Below, piece by piece: positions 51,019 through 59,773 of a stretch of 64,000 nt of DNA. A program made the translations under genes and the position numbers. The number at the start of each line of letters is the position of its first letter. The stretch's first letter is position 1. The stretch lies in NCBI RefSeq assembly GCF_001315105.1, contig NZ_BAZR01000008.1, forward strand, positions 120,791 through 184,790, read 5' to 3'. Origin of the DNA: Paenibacillus sp. JCM 10914 (GTDB lineage: Bacteria > Bacillota > Bacilli > Paenibacillales > Paenibacillaceae). The notes under the pieces are model-generated. The model did no database searches and was not told the DNA's origin. It worked only from the letters and a program-made list of their open reading frames with translations.

Positions 51019-51600
51019 TTATTCGTTATGGTTGTATCTTTGTGTCACACCAATCCAAGCAGCATCTACGCGTCGTGCGGCACGTTCCTCACCGCCATAT
51101 ACGATTTCAAGGTGAATTCCATCAAGCAGTGTAATATAAGCGATAGCTGCTTTACGCGGATACCGGATGATTTTTCCGTGAACAGGACATCCGCCGGCCA
51201 ACAGCTTGGCCAGATTGCTCTCTTGCTGGTCCAGCATCGGATAGACCATGGCCATGACTTCATCATAGAGCGAGCTCGGTGGAAAAAAAGCCATCCGCAG
51301 GAAGAAGCGAACCTCATCGTCTCGTTGATAAGCTTGCTGACGATCCTCCAGGAAGCCCTTTAACTGAAGTTCCAGCGGCTGATCTTGAGACTGAAGGAAA
51401 TGGGATTCCATCTGCCGCTCCTGCCGCTCGAATACATCCTGCAGCACTTGCAGGAACAGGTCTTCCTTGCTTGAGAAGTGAGCATAAATGGATGGCTTCT
51501 TAATACCGCTATCGTCCGCGATACTTTTGAGCGAAGCCCCTTCGTAGCCATCCCGAGCAAAGTGAACTAGAGCCGCTTGTTTGATGTTGTCAGAACTCAT
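51019..51600 (-). CDS. TetR-family repressor of the SMR pair
   Basis: A 193-residue TetR protein. The DNA-binding part is IKQAALVHFARDGYEGASLKSIADDSGIKKPSIYAHFSSKEDLFLQVLQ, with a KPSIYAHF recognition helix. The ligand part resembles regulators of SMR genes (RFFLRMAFFPPSSLYDEVMAMVYPML). ATG 51600 follows GGAGGGG. A palindrome lies between the promoter and the start codon. The gene heads the operon with both SMR genes. Confidence 0.9.
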   Translation of the reverse strand: MSSDNIKQAALVHFARDGYEGASLKSIADDSGIKKPSIYAHFSSKEDLFLQVLQDVFERQERQMESHFLQSQDQPLELQLKGFLEDRQQAYQRDDEVRFFLRMAFFPPSSLYDEVMAMVYPMLDQQESNLAKLLAGGCPVHGKIIRYPRKAAIAYITLLDGIHLEIVYGGEERAARRVDAAWIGVTQRYNHNE

Positions 51601-51617
51601 GGGCGATCCCCTCCTAA

Positions 51618-51631
51618 CTAACGGTCGTTAG
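51618..51631 (-). promoter_or_regulatory. TetR operator of the SMR operon
   Basis: CTAACGGTCGTTAG has six-base arms around GT. The CTAACG..CGTTAG type is common for TetR regulators. It lies between the -10 region and the start codon. Confidence 0.68.
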
Positions 51632-51637
51632 GTAATA

Positions 51638-51666
51638 TTTTTAGCAAACGTCAGCTCGACTGTCAA
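51638..51666 (-). promoter_or_regulatory. Promoter of the TetR-SMR operon
   Basis: Minus strand TTGACA (51661-51666), 17 bases, TAAAAA (51638-51643). The -35 is perfect and the -10 weak. Confidence 0.55.
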
Positions 51667-51792
51667 TGACTAATTTTGGGGAAACGCCCCACCGAATATA
51701 TCTTTAGTTCCTGGGGTGGATCATGTAGAATATGGGTGACCATTATCGAGTGTATATAAGAGAGAGAACGATGAAACAAGGGGTAAACCGAG

Positions 51793-53295
51793 ATGAGAAA
51801 GGGAATAGAGGCTGTACTGATCACCGCGCTGTTGTTCGCGTTTTATTATTTTGGGATTAATTATTTCGGTAAGACGACCGGTACGATTATCGGAATATTC
51901 TCGACGTTGACCGTTGTGTCGATCGGCTTCATGATTTTTATGGAGAATCGGCACCCAACGAGTACGATGGCCTGGATTTTATTACTCGCGCTTGTTCCGA
52001 TCGTGGGACTCGTGTTTTACTTTCTGTTTGGGCAGAACTATTTTAAACGGAGAAAATATGACAAAAAGGCTCAGAAGGACGTACTGGTCTACACGAGTGA
52101 AGTGCTGCGCAAGAGCAGTCCGGACGTATCCTGTTTCAAGCCGGAGTTGCAGCAATTGTTGCAGCTGTCCACCCGACTGGCGCGTACGCCCGTCTCCTTC
52201 TCCAGCGATACGCAGGTATTAACGGATGGCGAAGAGACGTTTGCAGCGATGATTCAAGAGCTGGAGAAGGCCACACACCATATTCATATGGAATATTACA
52301 TATACCGGCCGGATGCTATTGGAACCCAGATTCAGGATCTGCTGATTTCCAAGGCGAAGCAAGGTGTGGCTGTACGGTTCATGGTTGACGCCGTGGGCAG
52401 TCTTCAACTGCCGCCTGCCTTTTTGCAGGAGATGAGGGATGCCGGGATTCAGGTTGCTGTATTTGGGAGCCCGAAGACGATTTTCTTCAGCAGCCGCGTG
52501 AACTATCGCAATCACCGTAAGATCGTGGTTATTGACGGTAGTGTGGGCTTTGTTGGCGGTTTGAACGTAGGCGATGAGTATTTGAGTCGCAGCAAGGCTT
52601 TCGGATTCTGGCGCGATACCCATATTTTGATCCGCGGCGAAGCGGTGAGGACCTTGCAGGTGGTTTTTCTGCAGGATTGGGAGTATATGACAAGCGAGCA
52701 ACCGAAGGATCAGATGTATTATTCACCCGAATTGCTCGAGAACCAGCAGGGAGCTGTGCAGATCATTGCAAGTGGACCGGATAATGAGCGCAGGGCACTT
52801 AAGAATATCTTTTTCTCCATGATTGTCTCCGCGCGCAAGTCGATCTGGTTAGCAACACCCTATTTTATCCCGGACGAAGATATACTAACCGCGCTGCGAG
52901 TGGCTGCATTATCGGGCCTGGATGTGCGGATTCTATTTCCCTCCAAACCGGACAAGTGGTTGCCGTTTCTCGCTTCACATTCCTATTTTCCATCCCTGCT
53001 AGATGCCGGGGTACAGGTGTATGAATACGAGAAAGGCTTCATGCATTCCAAGCTGCTGATTGTAGACGGGGAAGTGGCTACCATCGGGACGGCGAACATG
53101 GACATGCGCAGCTTTCATCTGAATTTTGAGGTTAACGCATTGTTAGTGCATACGGAAAGCGTGAATAAGCTGGTGTCTGACTTCCAGCATGATCTAGAGC
53201 ATACGGTGTTGTTCGACCGCAATCATACGCGCAAGAAGCGCATCATGACCAGGCTGCTCGAATCGGCTGCCAGACTGATGTCTCCTTTATTGTAG
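51793..53295 (+). CDS. cls: Cardiolipin synthase
   Basis: A 500-residue membrane enzyme that joins two phosphatidylglycerol molecules into cardiolipin. Two N-terminal helices (AVLITALLFAFYYFGINYFG and MAWILLLALVPIVGLVFYFLFG) precede two phospholipase-D domains. The first HKD motif is NHRKIVVIDGSVGFVGGLNVGDEY and the second is MHSKLLIVDGEVATIGTANMDMRSF, both complete. It resembles ClsA/YwnE. The start follows AAGGGG, and the gene is preceded by a TATATA-type -10. It converges on a second, unusual PLD-family gene with 33 bases between the stops. Confidence 0.94.
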   Translation: MRKGIEAVLITALLFAFYYFGINYFGKTTGTIIGIFSTLTVVSIGFMIFMENRHPTSTMAWILLLALVPIVGLVFYFLFGQNYFKRRKYDKKAQKDVLVYTSEVLRKSSPDVSCFKPELQQLLQLSTRLARTPVSFSSDTQVLTDGEETFAAMIQELEKATHHIHMEYYIYRPDAIGTQIQDLLISKAKQGVAVRFMVDAVGSLQLPPAFLQEMRDAGIQVAVFGSPKTIFFSSRVNYRNHRKIVVIDGSVGFVGGLNVGDEYLSRSKAFGFWRDTHILIRGEAVRTLQVVFLQDWEYMTSEQPKDQMYYSPELLENQQGAVQIIASGPDNERRALKNIFFSMIVSARKSIWLATPYFIPDEDILTALRVAALSGLDVRILFPSKPDKWLPFLASHSYFPSLLDAGVQVYEYEKGFMHSKLLIVDGEVATIGTANMDMRSFHLNFEVNALLVHTESVNKLVSDFQHDLEHTVLFDRNHTRKKRIMTRLLESAARLMSPLL

Positions 53296-53328
53296 CTCTG
53301 CGGGCTATGATGTCGATTACACGAAGGT

Positions 53329-54852
53329 CTAGAAGGTAGTAAAGCCGAGCACTTTTTGCAGATGGAGCAACACGCCCTTCATCCATGTCGTCTCGTCTTG
53401 ATAGGCTTCGATGTCGAGCGTGAACACGGTGCCTTCGTTGTTCCAGAGTTGATTGAAATAACGTTCCAGCTCTTCTACCATCGGATGATGGGCAGGCGCT
53501 TCAATCCACAAATTATTCTCCAGATTCAGATCGGCCAGGTTGCGCTGCGTGAAATTCGCAGAACCGCCTGTGACAATCGATGGGCCGTTTGACTTGGCAA
53601 TGTACATGAGTTTCGTATGGTATTGCTCCGTTCCGGTGTTATACCAGCGAATCTTGATTTTATGATCCGATCTCCGAATTAACTCTGCGGCAGCTGGTCG
53701 ATTGGGAATGCCGATCTTATCACGTCCGAATGCATTTTGATTAGGGTCCAGAATCAGACGGACCTCAACGCCCCGGCCCGCCGCTTGCACAAGCTCATCC
53801 ATAACCTTGCCGTCAGCCAAGTAGAACATACCCATCCACAAGATATCCCCTGTCTGGGCTTGCGAAATCGCGCGCAATATATAATCGTGAATCTTGCCTT
53901 CCGTCAAATATCGAACATCGGCCGGATTACGATGATGGGATGGGGGAGGAACAAATTCAGGCAGCTGAAGATCACTGGACAGATTAACAGCCGCCTGTTC
54001 GGCCGCCAGTATATCTTGAATGATGCCGCCGTTTGTCTCAAAAGCAATGTTGGAATTATAGGCACTGGCATCATGCATATTGGCCGATGTAACGAGTGCC
54101 GTATGTTCACTGATGATTACTTTGCGGTGATTAGCTTTGACGTTAAGCAGCTTTAGATAAGAGCGGACCGTAATATCAGGCGCTTCATTAGCCATTAGAT
54201 TGGGCAAGGTACCTTTCCCGGATTGGCCAAACCATTGAATGAAGGTGCGCCATACGGCAGAGTAGATCGGGGTTGAGTCCCGGAGTGGGTCGACATTGGT
54301 GATGATGACATGAATGCCTGCAGCTTCCATCCGATCGAACTCTGGTAGCGAATACGATCCGTATCCCGTATTGACTTCATCGCTAATGAAGAAGATATCC
54401 ATATCCGGATATTTTTCTTTTTGTGCGATCAGGCGCGCCGTTAAATCGCCGCTGACGACCGGGAAATCCTGATCTTTATGGGCATAGCTGTTGAAGAGGA
54501 ACATGTCGATGACCAGGAATTCCCGTGCTTCTTCGATGATCTCTCCGATGCGAGGTCCGATTTCACGATGCTGAACGGATTGTCCACCAGCGCCTGGGTA
54601 CGTTAGATCGACCCACATCTTCACGTCCGCTTGATATGGCGGACTTTCATATGAAATACCGGGAGGCAGCGGCTTATTGGTCTGATAGACCATGACGCCG
54701 ATAAGCCACAGAACCAGCAAGCCAACTCCCAGCAAGAGGTAATTGGGAGTTTGGCCGCTTCGAGAACGTTTGGTTGGTTTCGATGAGGGCAACGTGTTAT
54801 CGGAAGAAGTAGAATTCGATTGGTTCTCGTGAGATCGTCGGCGGTTAAACAA
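53329..54852 (-). CDS. Membrane-anchored phospholipase-D-family protein with altered HKD motifs
   Basis: About 507 residues. A basic, Ser/Arg-rich N-terminal tail and one helix (YLLLGVGLLVLWLIGVMVYQT) precede two PLD-like domains. The first motif reads NHRKVIISEHTALVTSANMHD: His and Lys present, but the expected Asp is Glu. The second, YHTKLMYIAKSNGPSIVTGGSANFTQRN, has His and Lys but Ala in the Asp position, though the following GGSANF matches the family. The protein may be a phospholipase or transphosphatidylase with weak activity, or another phosphoryl-transfer enzyme. TTG 54852 is preferred (GGAGG 11 bases upstream). The extension upstream to 54963 lacks a site. Confidence 0.82.
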   Translation of the reverse strand: MFNRRRSHENQSNSTSSDNTLPSSKPTKRSRSGQTPNYLLLGVGLLVLWLIGVMVYQTNKPLPPGISYESPPYQADVKMWVDLTYPGAGGQSVQHREIGPRIGEIIEEAREFLVIDMFLFNSYAHKDQDFPVVSGDLTARLIAQKEKYPDMDIFFISDEVNTGYGSYSLPEFDRMEAAGIHVIITNVDPLRDSTPIYSAVWRTFIQWFGQSGKGTLPNLMANEAPDITVRSYLKLLNVKANHRKVIISEHTALVTSANMHDASAYNSNIAFETNGGIIQDILAAEQAAVNLSSDLQLPEFVPPPSHHRNPADVRYLTEGKIHDYILRAISQAQTGDILWMGMFYLADGKVMDELVQAAGRGVEVRLILDPNQNAFGRDKIGIPNRPAAAELIRRSDHKIKIRWYNTGTEQYHTKLMYIAKSNGPSIVTGGSANFTQRNLADLNLENNLWIEAPAHHPMVEELERYFNQLWNNEGTVFTLDIEAYQDETTWMKGVLLHLQKVLGFTTF

Positions 54853-54982
54853 GTTATTCCCATCCTCCTGTCTTGTGGCGCGGATATGTATAATGTTAAT
54901 TAACGTTAATGCCCAGCCGTGACGCAGTTTACGATAAGATAAAGCCGTTTGGCAAGCGATCATGCCGCTCAGGGTACAGACT

Positions 54983-55011
54983 TTGCCAGGATCGCGAGTT
55001 CAGGCTAATAT
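54983..55011 (+). promoter_or_regulatory. Sigma-A promoter of fni
   Basis: TTGCCA (54983-54988), 17 bases, TAATAT (55006-55011). Confidence 0.62.
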
Positions 55012-55071
55012 TGTTGCTTGTTACGAGTTATATCATGCAAGGTTAGAAGATGGAGAGAGAGGTGAAGGACC

Positions 55072-56139
55072 GTGCATACCGAACAAAATCGATCCGATAG
55101 AAGATTGTTACCAGAGATTCCTACGAGTGAACGCAAAATAGAACACGTTCGTCTGTGCCTTGAGGAGGAAGTGAACGCCGTGGGAATTACTTCAGGTTTT
55201 GAATCATACCGATTCAGTCATGCAGCACTGCCCGAGCTTGACTTTGAGGAGATTCAATTAAATACCGCCTTTAGCGGGATGTCAGTTCGGACTCCGCTCT
55301 TGATCAGTTCAATGACCGGCGGAAGCCAAACCACCGGCGAGATTAATCTTCGCTTGGCGGAAGCAGCTGAACGCCGTGGATGGGCAATTGGTGTCGGGTC
55401 TGTAAGAGCCGCAGTCGAACAGGAAGAACTGGCGCCAACATTTCGTGTGCGTGAACGTGCGCCAAACGTGCCTGTTATTGCTAATCTGGGTGCGGTGCAG
55501 TTAAATTACGGCTTTGGAGCAGAAGATTGCCAGCGTGCCGTGGATATTGCGGGTGCGGATATGCTGGTCTTTCATTTGAATACGCTTCAAGAGGTGTTTC
55601 AGCCGGAGGGCAACACGCGTTTTGGAGGCCTCCTAACCCAAATTGAGGATGTTTGCCGAAAGTTGGAGGTACCTATTGGTGTTAAAGAAGTTGGATGGGG
55701 CATTGATGGGGAAACCGCCCGGCGGTTAGTGGATATCGGTGTGTCTTTCATCGACGTAGCGGGAGCAGGAGGAACATCCTGGAGCCAGGTAGAGAAATAC
55801 CGCAGCAAGGATCCGGTGCGTCGTGCCGCCGCGGAGGCTTTTGCTGACTGGGGCAATCCCACAGCGGCATGCATTCTGGATGTGCGGAGGACGTTGCCGC
55901 AGTGCGCGCTGATTGGCAGCGGCGGTCTGAAGAGTGGCGTGGACGCGGCCAAGGCGATAGCGCTCGGCGCTGATATGGTCGGCTTCGGTCGCGGATTGCT
56001 CGGTTCGGCGGTGGATTCGGAGGAATCTCTGGATCAGAGACTTGCACAAGTCGAATTGGAACTGACAACGGCCATGTTCGGGATTGGAGCAAGCAACATC
56101 AATGAATTGAAATCTACGCAGCGACTCAAGCGGGTTTAG
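55072..56139 (+). CDS. fni: Type 2 isopentenyl-diphosphate delta-isomerase
   Basis: A 355-residue FMN- and NADPH-dependent enzyme that interconverts isopentenyl and dimethylallyl diphosphate for isoprenoid synthesis. Diagnostic parts: TPLLISSMTGGS (FMN loop), AIGVGSVRAAVE, VPVIANLGAVQL, the family segment VFHLNTLQEVFQPEGNTRFGG with the catalytic Gln and Glu, VKEVGWGIDGETARRLVDIGVSFIDVAGAGGTSWSQVEKYR and the phosphate-binding IGSGGLKSGVDAAKAIALGADMVGFGRGLL. The GTG start follows GAGAGAGGTGAAGG. Its own promoter lies 60-90 bases upstream. Confidence 0.94.
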   Translation: MHTEQNRSDRRLLPEIPTSERKIEHVRLCLEEEVNAVGITSGFESYRFSHAALPELDFEEIQLNTAFSGMSVRTPLLISSMTGGSQTTGEINLRLAEAAERRGWAIGVGSVRAAVEQEELAPTFRVRERAPNVPVIANLGAVQLNYGFGAEDCQRAVDIAGADMLVFHLNTLQEVFQPEGNTRFGGLLTQIEDVCRKLEVPIGVKEVGWGIDGETARRLVDIGVSFIDVAGAGGTSWSQVEKYRSKDPVRRAAAEAFADWGNPTAACILDVRRTLPQCALIGSGGLKSGVDAAKAIALGADMVGFGRGLLGSAVDSEESLDQRLAQVELELTTAMFGIGASNINELKSTQRLKRV

Positions 56140-56167
56140 CGACAGACGGGATGCCAGGATATTCGTA

Positions 56168-56195
56168 TTGAACTCTAAAGGGTATCTGCTATAAT
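56168..56195 (+). promoter_or_regulatory. Sigma-A promoter of ychF
   Basis: TTGAAC (56168-56173), 16 bases, TATAAT (56190-56195). The leader of about 100 bases holds no recognised element. Confidence 0.65.
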
Positions 56196-56303
56196 TAATA
56201 GGATTGTTTGTTAACTGGAGGAGTCTGGGCTGGAGGGTTTTGCCCCCGGCTTTATATACTGATCACTGAGAAGAGTAAACCTGATAAGGAGTTGTCACAT
56301 ACA

Positions 56304-57404
56304 ATGGCTTTGAAAGCTGGTATCGTCGGTTTGCCAAACGTCGGCAAATCTACATTGTTTAACGCGATTACGCAAGCGGGGGCTGAGTCTGCTAACTATC
56401 CGTTCTGCACGATTGACCCGAATGTGGGTGTGGTGGAGGTGCCCGATGAGCGCCTTGATAAGTTAACCGAGCTGGTGCAGCCGAACAAAACGGTTCCTAC
56501 CGCTTTTGAATTTGTGGATATCGCAGGCTTGGTACGCGGTGCCAGCAAGGGCGAGGGGTTAGGTAACAAATTTCTGGCCCATATCCGCGAGGTAGACGCG
56601 ATCGTCCATGTCGTTCGTTGTTTTGAGGATGAGAACATTACGCATGTGGATGGCAAAGTGAATCCCGTGAGCGATATCCAGACGATTAACCTGGAATTGA
56701 TTCTGGCCGACCTGGACAGTGTGGAGAAGCGCATTGACCGTGCCAAGAAGAATATGAAGGGCGGCAACAAGCAGTTCGTTCAGGAAGTGGAACTGCTGGA
56801 GCGCATGAAGGAAGCCCTGTACAATGACCAGCCTGCACGCAGTGTTGAACTGACCGATGATGAGAAGCTGATTATTCGCGACCTTCACTTGTTGACGCTG
56901 AAGCCGGTTCTGTATGCGGCCAACTTGAGCGAAGACGGCGTTAATGAAGCGGATAGCAATCCGTATGTACAGCAAGTACGTGACTTTGCCGCTGCTGAGA
57001 ATGCTGTTGTTGTTCCGATCAGCGCGAAGGTGGAAGCTGAAATCGCCGAGCTTGAGGGTGAGGACAAAGAGATGTTCCTGGAGGAACTCGGACTTGCGGA
57101 ATCCGGCTTGAACCGTCTGATTAAGGCAGCGTACAGCCTGCTTGGATTGTATACTTATTTCACGGCGGGTGTGCAGGAAGTGCGCGCTTGGACGATCCGT
57201 AAAGGCACTAAGGCTCCGCAAGCGGCTGGCGTCATTCACACCGACTTCGAGCGTGGGTTTATCCGTGCGGAAGTGGTGGCTTATGACGATCTGGTTGCTG
57301 CTGGTTCTATGAACGGTGCGAAGGAACGCGGGCAGCTTCGTCTGGAAGGCAAAGAGTATGTTGTCAGCGATGGCGATGTTATGCATTTCCGCTTCAACGT
57401 GTAG
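56304..57404 (+). CDS. ychF: Redox/translation-linked P-loop ATPase YchF (Ola1 family)
   Basis: A 366-residue cytosolic ATPase, the exact usual length. G1 [16 protein letters not shown]2/G3 [24 protein letters not shown], and the altered G4 NLSED (N-x-x-E instead of NKxD), which shifts specificity from GTP to ATP. A coiled coil ([31 protein letters not shown]) and a C-terminal TGS domain ([45 protein letters not shown]) complete the fold. It associates with ribosomes and with oxidative-stress control. ATG 56304 follows AAGGAG. Confidence 0.96.
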   Translation: MALKAGIVGLPNVGKSTLFNAITQAGAESANYPFCTIDPNVGVVEVPDERLDKLTELVQPNKTVPTAFEFVDIAGLVRGASKGEGLGNKFLAHIREVDAIVHVVRCFEDENITHVDGKVNPVSDIQTINLELILADLDSVEKRIDRAKKNMKGGNKQFVQEVELLERMKEALYNDQPARSVELTDDEKLIIRDLHLLTLKPVLYAANLSEDGVNEADSNPYVQQVRDFAAAENAVVVPISAKVEAEIAELEGEDKEMFLEELGLAESGLNRLIKAAYSLLGLYTYFTAGVQEVRAWTIRKGTKAPQAAGVIHTDFERGFIRAEVVAYDDLVAAGSMNGAKERGQLRLEGKEYVVSDGDVMHFRFNV

Positions 57405-57419
57405 ATCGATATAGAACGA

Positions 57420-57470
57420 AGGGCCATGGCTCCATGCCACTAATGTGCGTGGAACTGTGGTCTTTGTTTT
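57420..57470 (+). terminator. Imperfect terminator after ychF
   Basis: GGCCA.GG.TCCA pairs with TGGA.C.TGG.CT around 57433-57449, then TTTGTTTTG. The stem is broken by mismatches. Confidence 0.5.
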
Positions 57471-57511
57471 GAGGTTGGGCGAGCGGGCTGCTGTTCAATA
57501 ACAGGCAAACA

Positions 57512-57520
57512 TGGTATAAT
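57512..57520 (+). promoter_or_regulatory. Extended -10 promoter of prfA
   Basis: TGGTATAAT: TG one base before a perfect TATAAT at 57515-57520. No good -35, as usual for extended -10 promoters. Confidence 0.55.
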
Positions 57521-57572
57521 AAAAAGTCGTTTAGACACGTATTGGTGAATATATCAAGAGAGGTGATTTCCT

Positions 57573-58639
57573 TTGTTGGACCGATTACAATCCCTCGCGG
57601 ATCGTTATGAGAAGCTAAGTGAGCTCTTATGTGATCCGGATGTAGCGAATGACTCTAAGAAGCTTAGAGATTATTCCAAGGAACAATCTGATTTGCAGCC
57701 TGCTTATGAGGCTTATGTTGAATATAAGAACGTTATGGAAGAACTCGAGGCTGCGAAGACCATGCAGGGCGAGAAGATGGATGATGAGATGCGTGAAATG
57801 GTCAAGATGGAAATCGATGAGTTGTCCGCTCGGCAGGTTGTGCTGGAGGAGACCATCCGTATTCTGCTCTTGCCGAAGGATCCGAATGATGATAAGAACG
57901 TTATCATCGAAATTCGCGGTGCGGCCGGCGGAGATGAAGCGGCATTGTTCGCTTCCGATCTGTACCGGATGTACACCCGTTTTGCCGATACGCAAGGCTG
58001 GAAGGTAGAGCTGATGGACGTCAACATGAATGATCTCGGCGGTTTCAAGGAAGTGATCTTCATGATTAACGGTCGCGGTGCTTACAGCAAAATGAAGTTC
58101 GAGAGTGGCGCTCACCGCGTACAGCGCATACCAACACCGAGTCGGGGGGAAGGATTCATACGTCGACCTCGACCGTGGCCGTCATGCCAGAAGCGGAAGA
58201 AGTGGATATTGAGATTCATGACAAGGATATTCGTGTCGATACGTTCTGTTCCAGTGGAGCCGGCGGCCAGTCCGTTAATACAACCAAATCGGCCGTGCGC
58301 GTTACACATATCCCGACGGGTATCGTGGCTACTTGTCAGGATGGCAAATCGCAGAACTCCAATAAAGATAAAGCATTGCAGGTACTTCGTGCCCGTATCT
58401 TTGATATGATGCGCCAGGAGGAAGAAGCGAAGTATGCCGGTGAACGTAAGAGCAAAGTGGGTACAGGCGATCGTAGCGAACGAATCCGCACATACAACTT
58501 CCCGCAGAGCCGTGTAACGGATCATCGGATCGGCCTTACGGTCCATAAGCTGGATCAAGTGATGAATGGTGAGATTGAAGAGATCGTTTCGGCCCTGACC
58601 ATTGCGGAGCAGGCCGAAATGATGGATAAAGGAGTATAA
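57573..58639 (+). CDS. prfA: Peptide chain release factor 1, reading frame interrupted
   Basis: RF1 reads UAA and UAG stop codons and triggers peptide release. The first frame from TTG 57573 (GAGAGGTGATTT upstream) holds domain 1 and the start of domain 2, with [26 protein letters not shown]. The catalytic GGQ loop is in the second frame: [27 protein letters not shown]. After HRVQRIPT one base is missing around 58134-58137; restoring A gives [22 protein letters not shown], exactly the family sequence. Restored length is 355 residues. Because RF1 is essential in bacteria, this break is most likely a sequence error. prmC follows after four bases. Confidence 0.94.
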
Positions 58640-58643
58640 CGCT

Positions 58644-59540
58644 TTGAAGCGGATGATCTTTGAATTGACGCCGCAGCGCAGCATAAGAGAAGCCTTCCTG
58701 GAGGCTTCTTCTTTTTTAGAAGGCGTCAAGGTGATGGAAGCACGGCGAAATGCGCAGCTGTTGCTGGAACATGTGTTGGACTTGTCGGGTACAGCCTATT
58801 ATATGGCGCTCGGCGAGCCCTTTCCCGAGCATCGTAAGGCAGCGTTTGAAGAGGTGATCGGCCATAAGGCTGCGGGAGTGCCTGCACAATATATTATCGG
58901 TGAGCAGGAATTCTATGGTCGACCGTTTACGGTTACACCGGCTGTACTTATTCCAAGGCCTGAAACCGAGCTTCTAGTCGAAGCCGTACTGGAGCATGGG
59001 CAGCTGCTGGCCCCTCGTCCGTCTTCCCATGGGAGGCTGCTAGCAGCGGATATCGGCGCTGGCAGTGGAGCGATCGCGGTTACGCTGGCGCTCCACTCGC
59101 CCACTTGGCAGCTACTGGCCAGCGATATTTCCAGCGATGCGCTGGAAGTAGCCTCGCGCAATGCCGAGAGGCTTGGGGCAGACGTTGAATTTCGCCAAGG
59201 AAATCTACTCGAACCGTTGGCGGGATTAGCGCCAGATATCATCGTGTCGAACCCGCCGTATATTCCGGCAGAAGATATTGAGGAACTGCAGCCGGAGGTG
59301 CGCGACCATGAGCCGCGCTTGGCACTCGATGGCGGGGAGGACGGGCTTCGTCCTTACCGCATCATGATGGAACAGCTGCCGTTATTGGCAGCCCCTCCCC
59401 GGCTGATCGCGTTTGAGCTTGGTCAAGGCCAGGCGGAAGATGTGGCTGCAATCCTGCGCGCCGCAGGGCATTGGGCAGAGATTGTGACCATTCAGGACTT
59501 GCAAGGCATTGACCGCCATGTTCTTGGGATATCGCGCTAA
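58644..59540 (+). CDS. prmC: Release-factor glutamine methyltransferase
   Basis: A 298-residue SAM-dependent enzyme that methylates the Gln of the GGQ motif in RF1 and RF2. The N-terminal helical domain is followed by the Rossmann part: LIPRPETELLVEAVL, AADIGAGSGAIAVTLAL (SAM loop), and the catalytic VSNPPYIPAEDIEEL. TTG 58644 has AAAGGAG nine bases upstream. It lies directly after prfA, as in most bacilli. Confidence 0.95.
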   Translation: MKRMIFELTPQRSIREAFLEASSFLEGVKVMEARRNAQLLLEHVLDLSGTAYYMALGEPFPEHRKAAFEEVIGHKAAGVPAQYIIGEQEFYGRPFTVTPAVLIPRPETELLVEAVLEHGQLLAPRPSSHGRLLAADIGAGSGAIAVTLALHSPTWQLLASDISSDALEVASRNAERLGADVEFRQGNLLEPLAGLAPDIIVSNPPYIPAEDIEELQPEVRDHEPRLALDGGEDGLRPYRIMMEQLPLLAAPPRLIAFELGQGQAEDVAAILRAAGHWAEIVTIQDLQGIDRHVLGISR

Positions 59541-59732
59541 TGGATATGGAGGCCCCCAAACTATTATCGAGATGGAATCGTTACATCTGCATGTAAGATC
59601 GATGCGGTGACGAAAGCTTAGATATGCCGCTCGTTGTGTTCGATGGGGAATTCTTTTAGAATAGACGGTGGGTATAAGGTAGTAAGCTTTCTTTTATGTT
59701 TGCTGTCGATCAACTTGCTCGCAAGGGCAAAG

Positions 59733-59756
59733 CGGAGCTTTGATCCGGTAGCTCCG
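59733..59756 (+). repeat. Small hairpin before the first SEDS gene
   Basis: CGGAGCT and AGCTCCG pair around a 10-base loop, ending 18 bases before the start codon. The 233-base gap between prmC and this gene otherwise shows no clear promoter. Confidence 0.4.
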
Positions 59757-59773
59757 GGCACAGGGGGAACAAC

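Noticed and set aside
50325..51666. Guanidine (ykkC) riboswitch ahead of the SMR genes
   Set aside because: The SMR genes follow a TetR gene by 38 bases and none of the conserved ykkC segments is present; control by a TetR operator explains the layout.
56559..57440. 293-codon open frame antisense to ychF
   Set aside because: Same reason: fully inside a conserved gene, with no family features.
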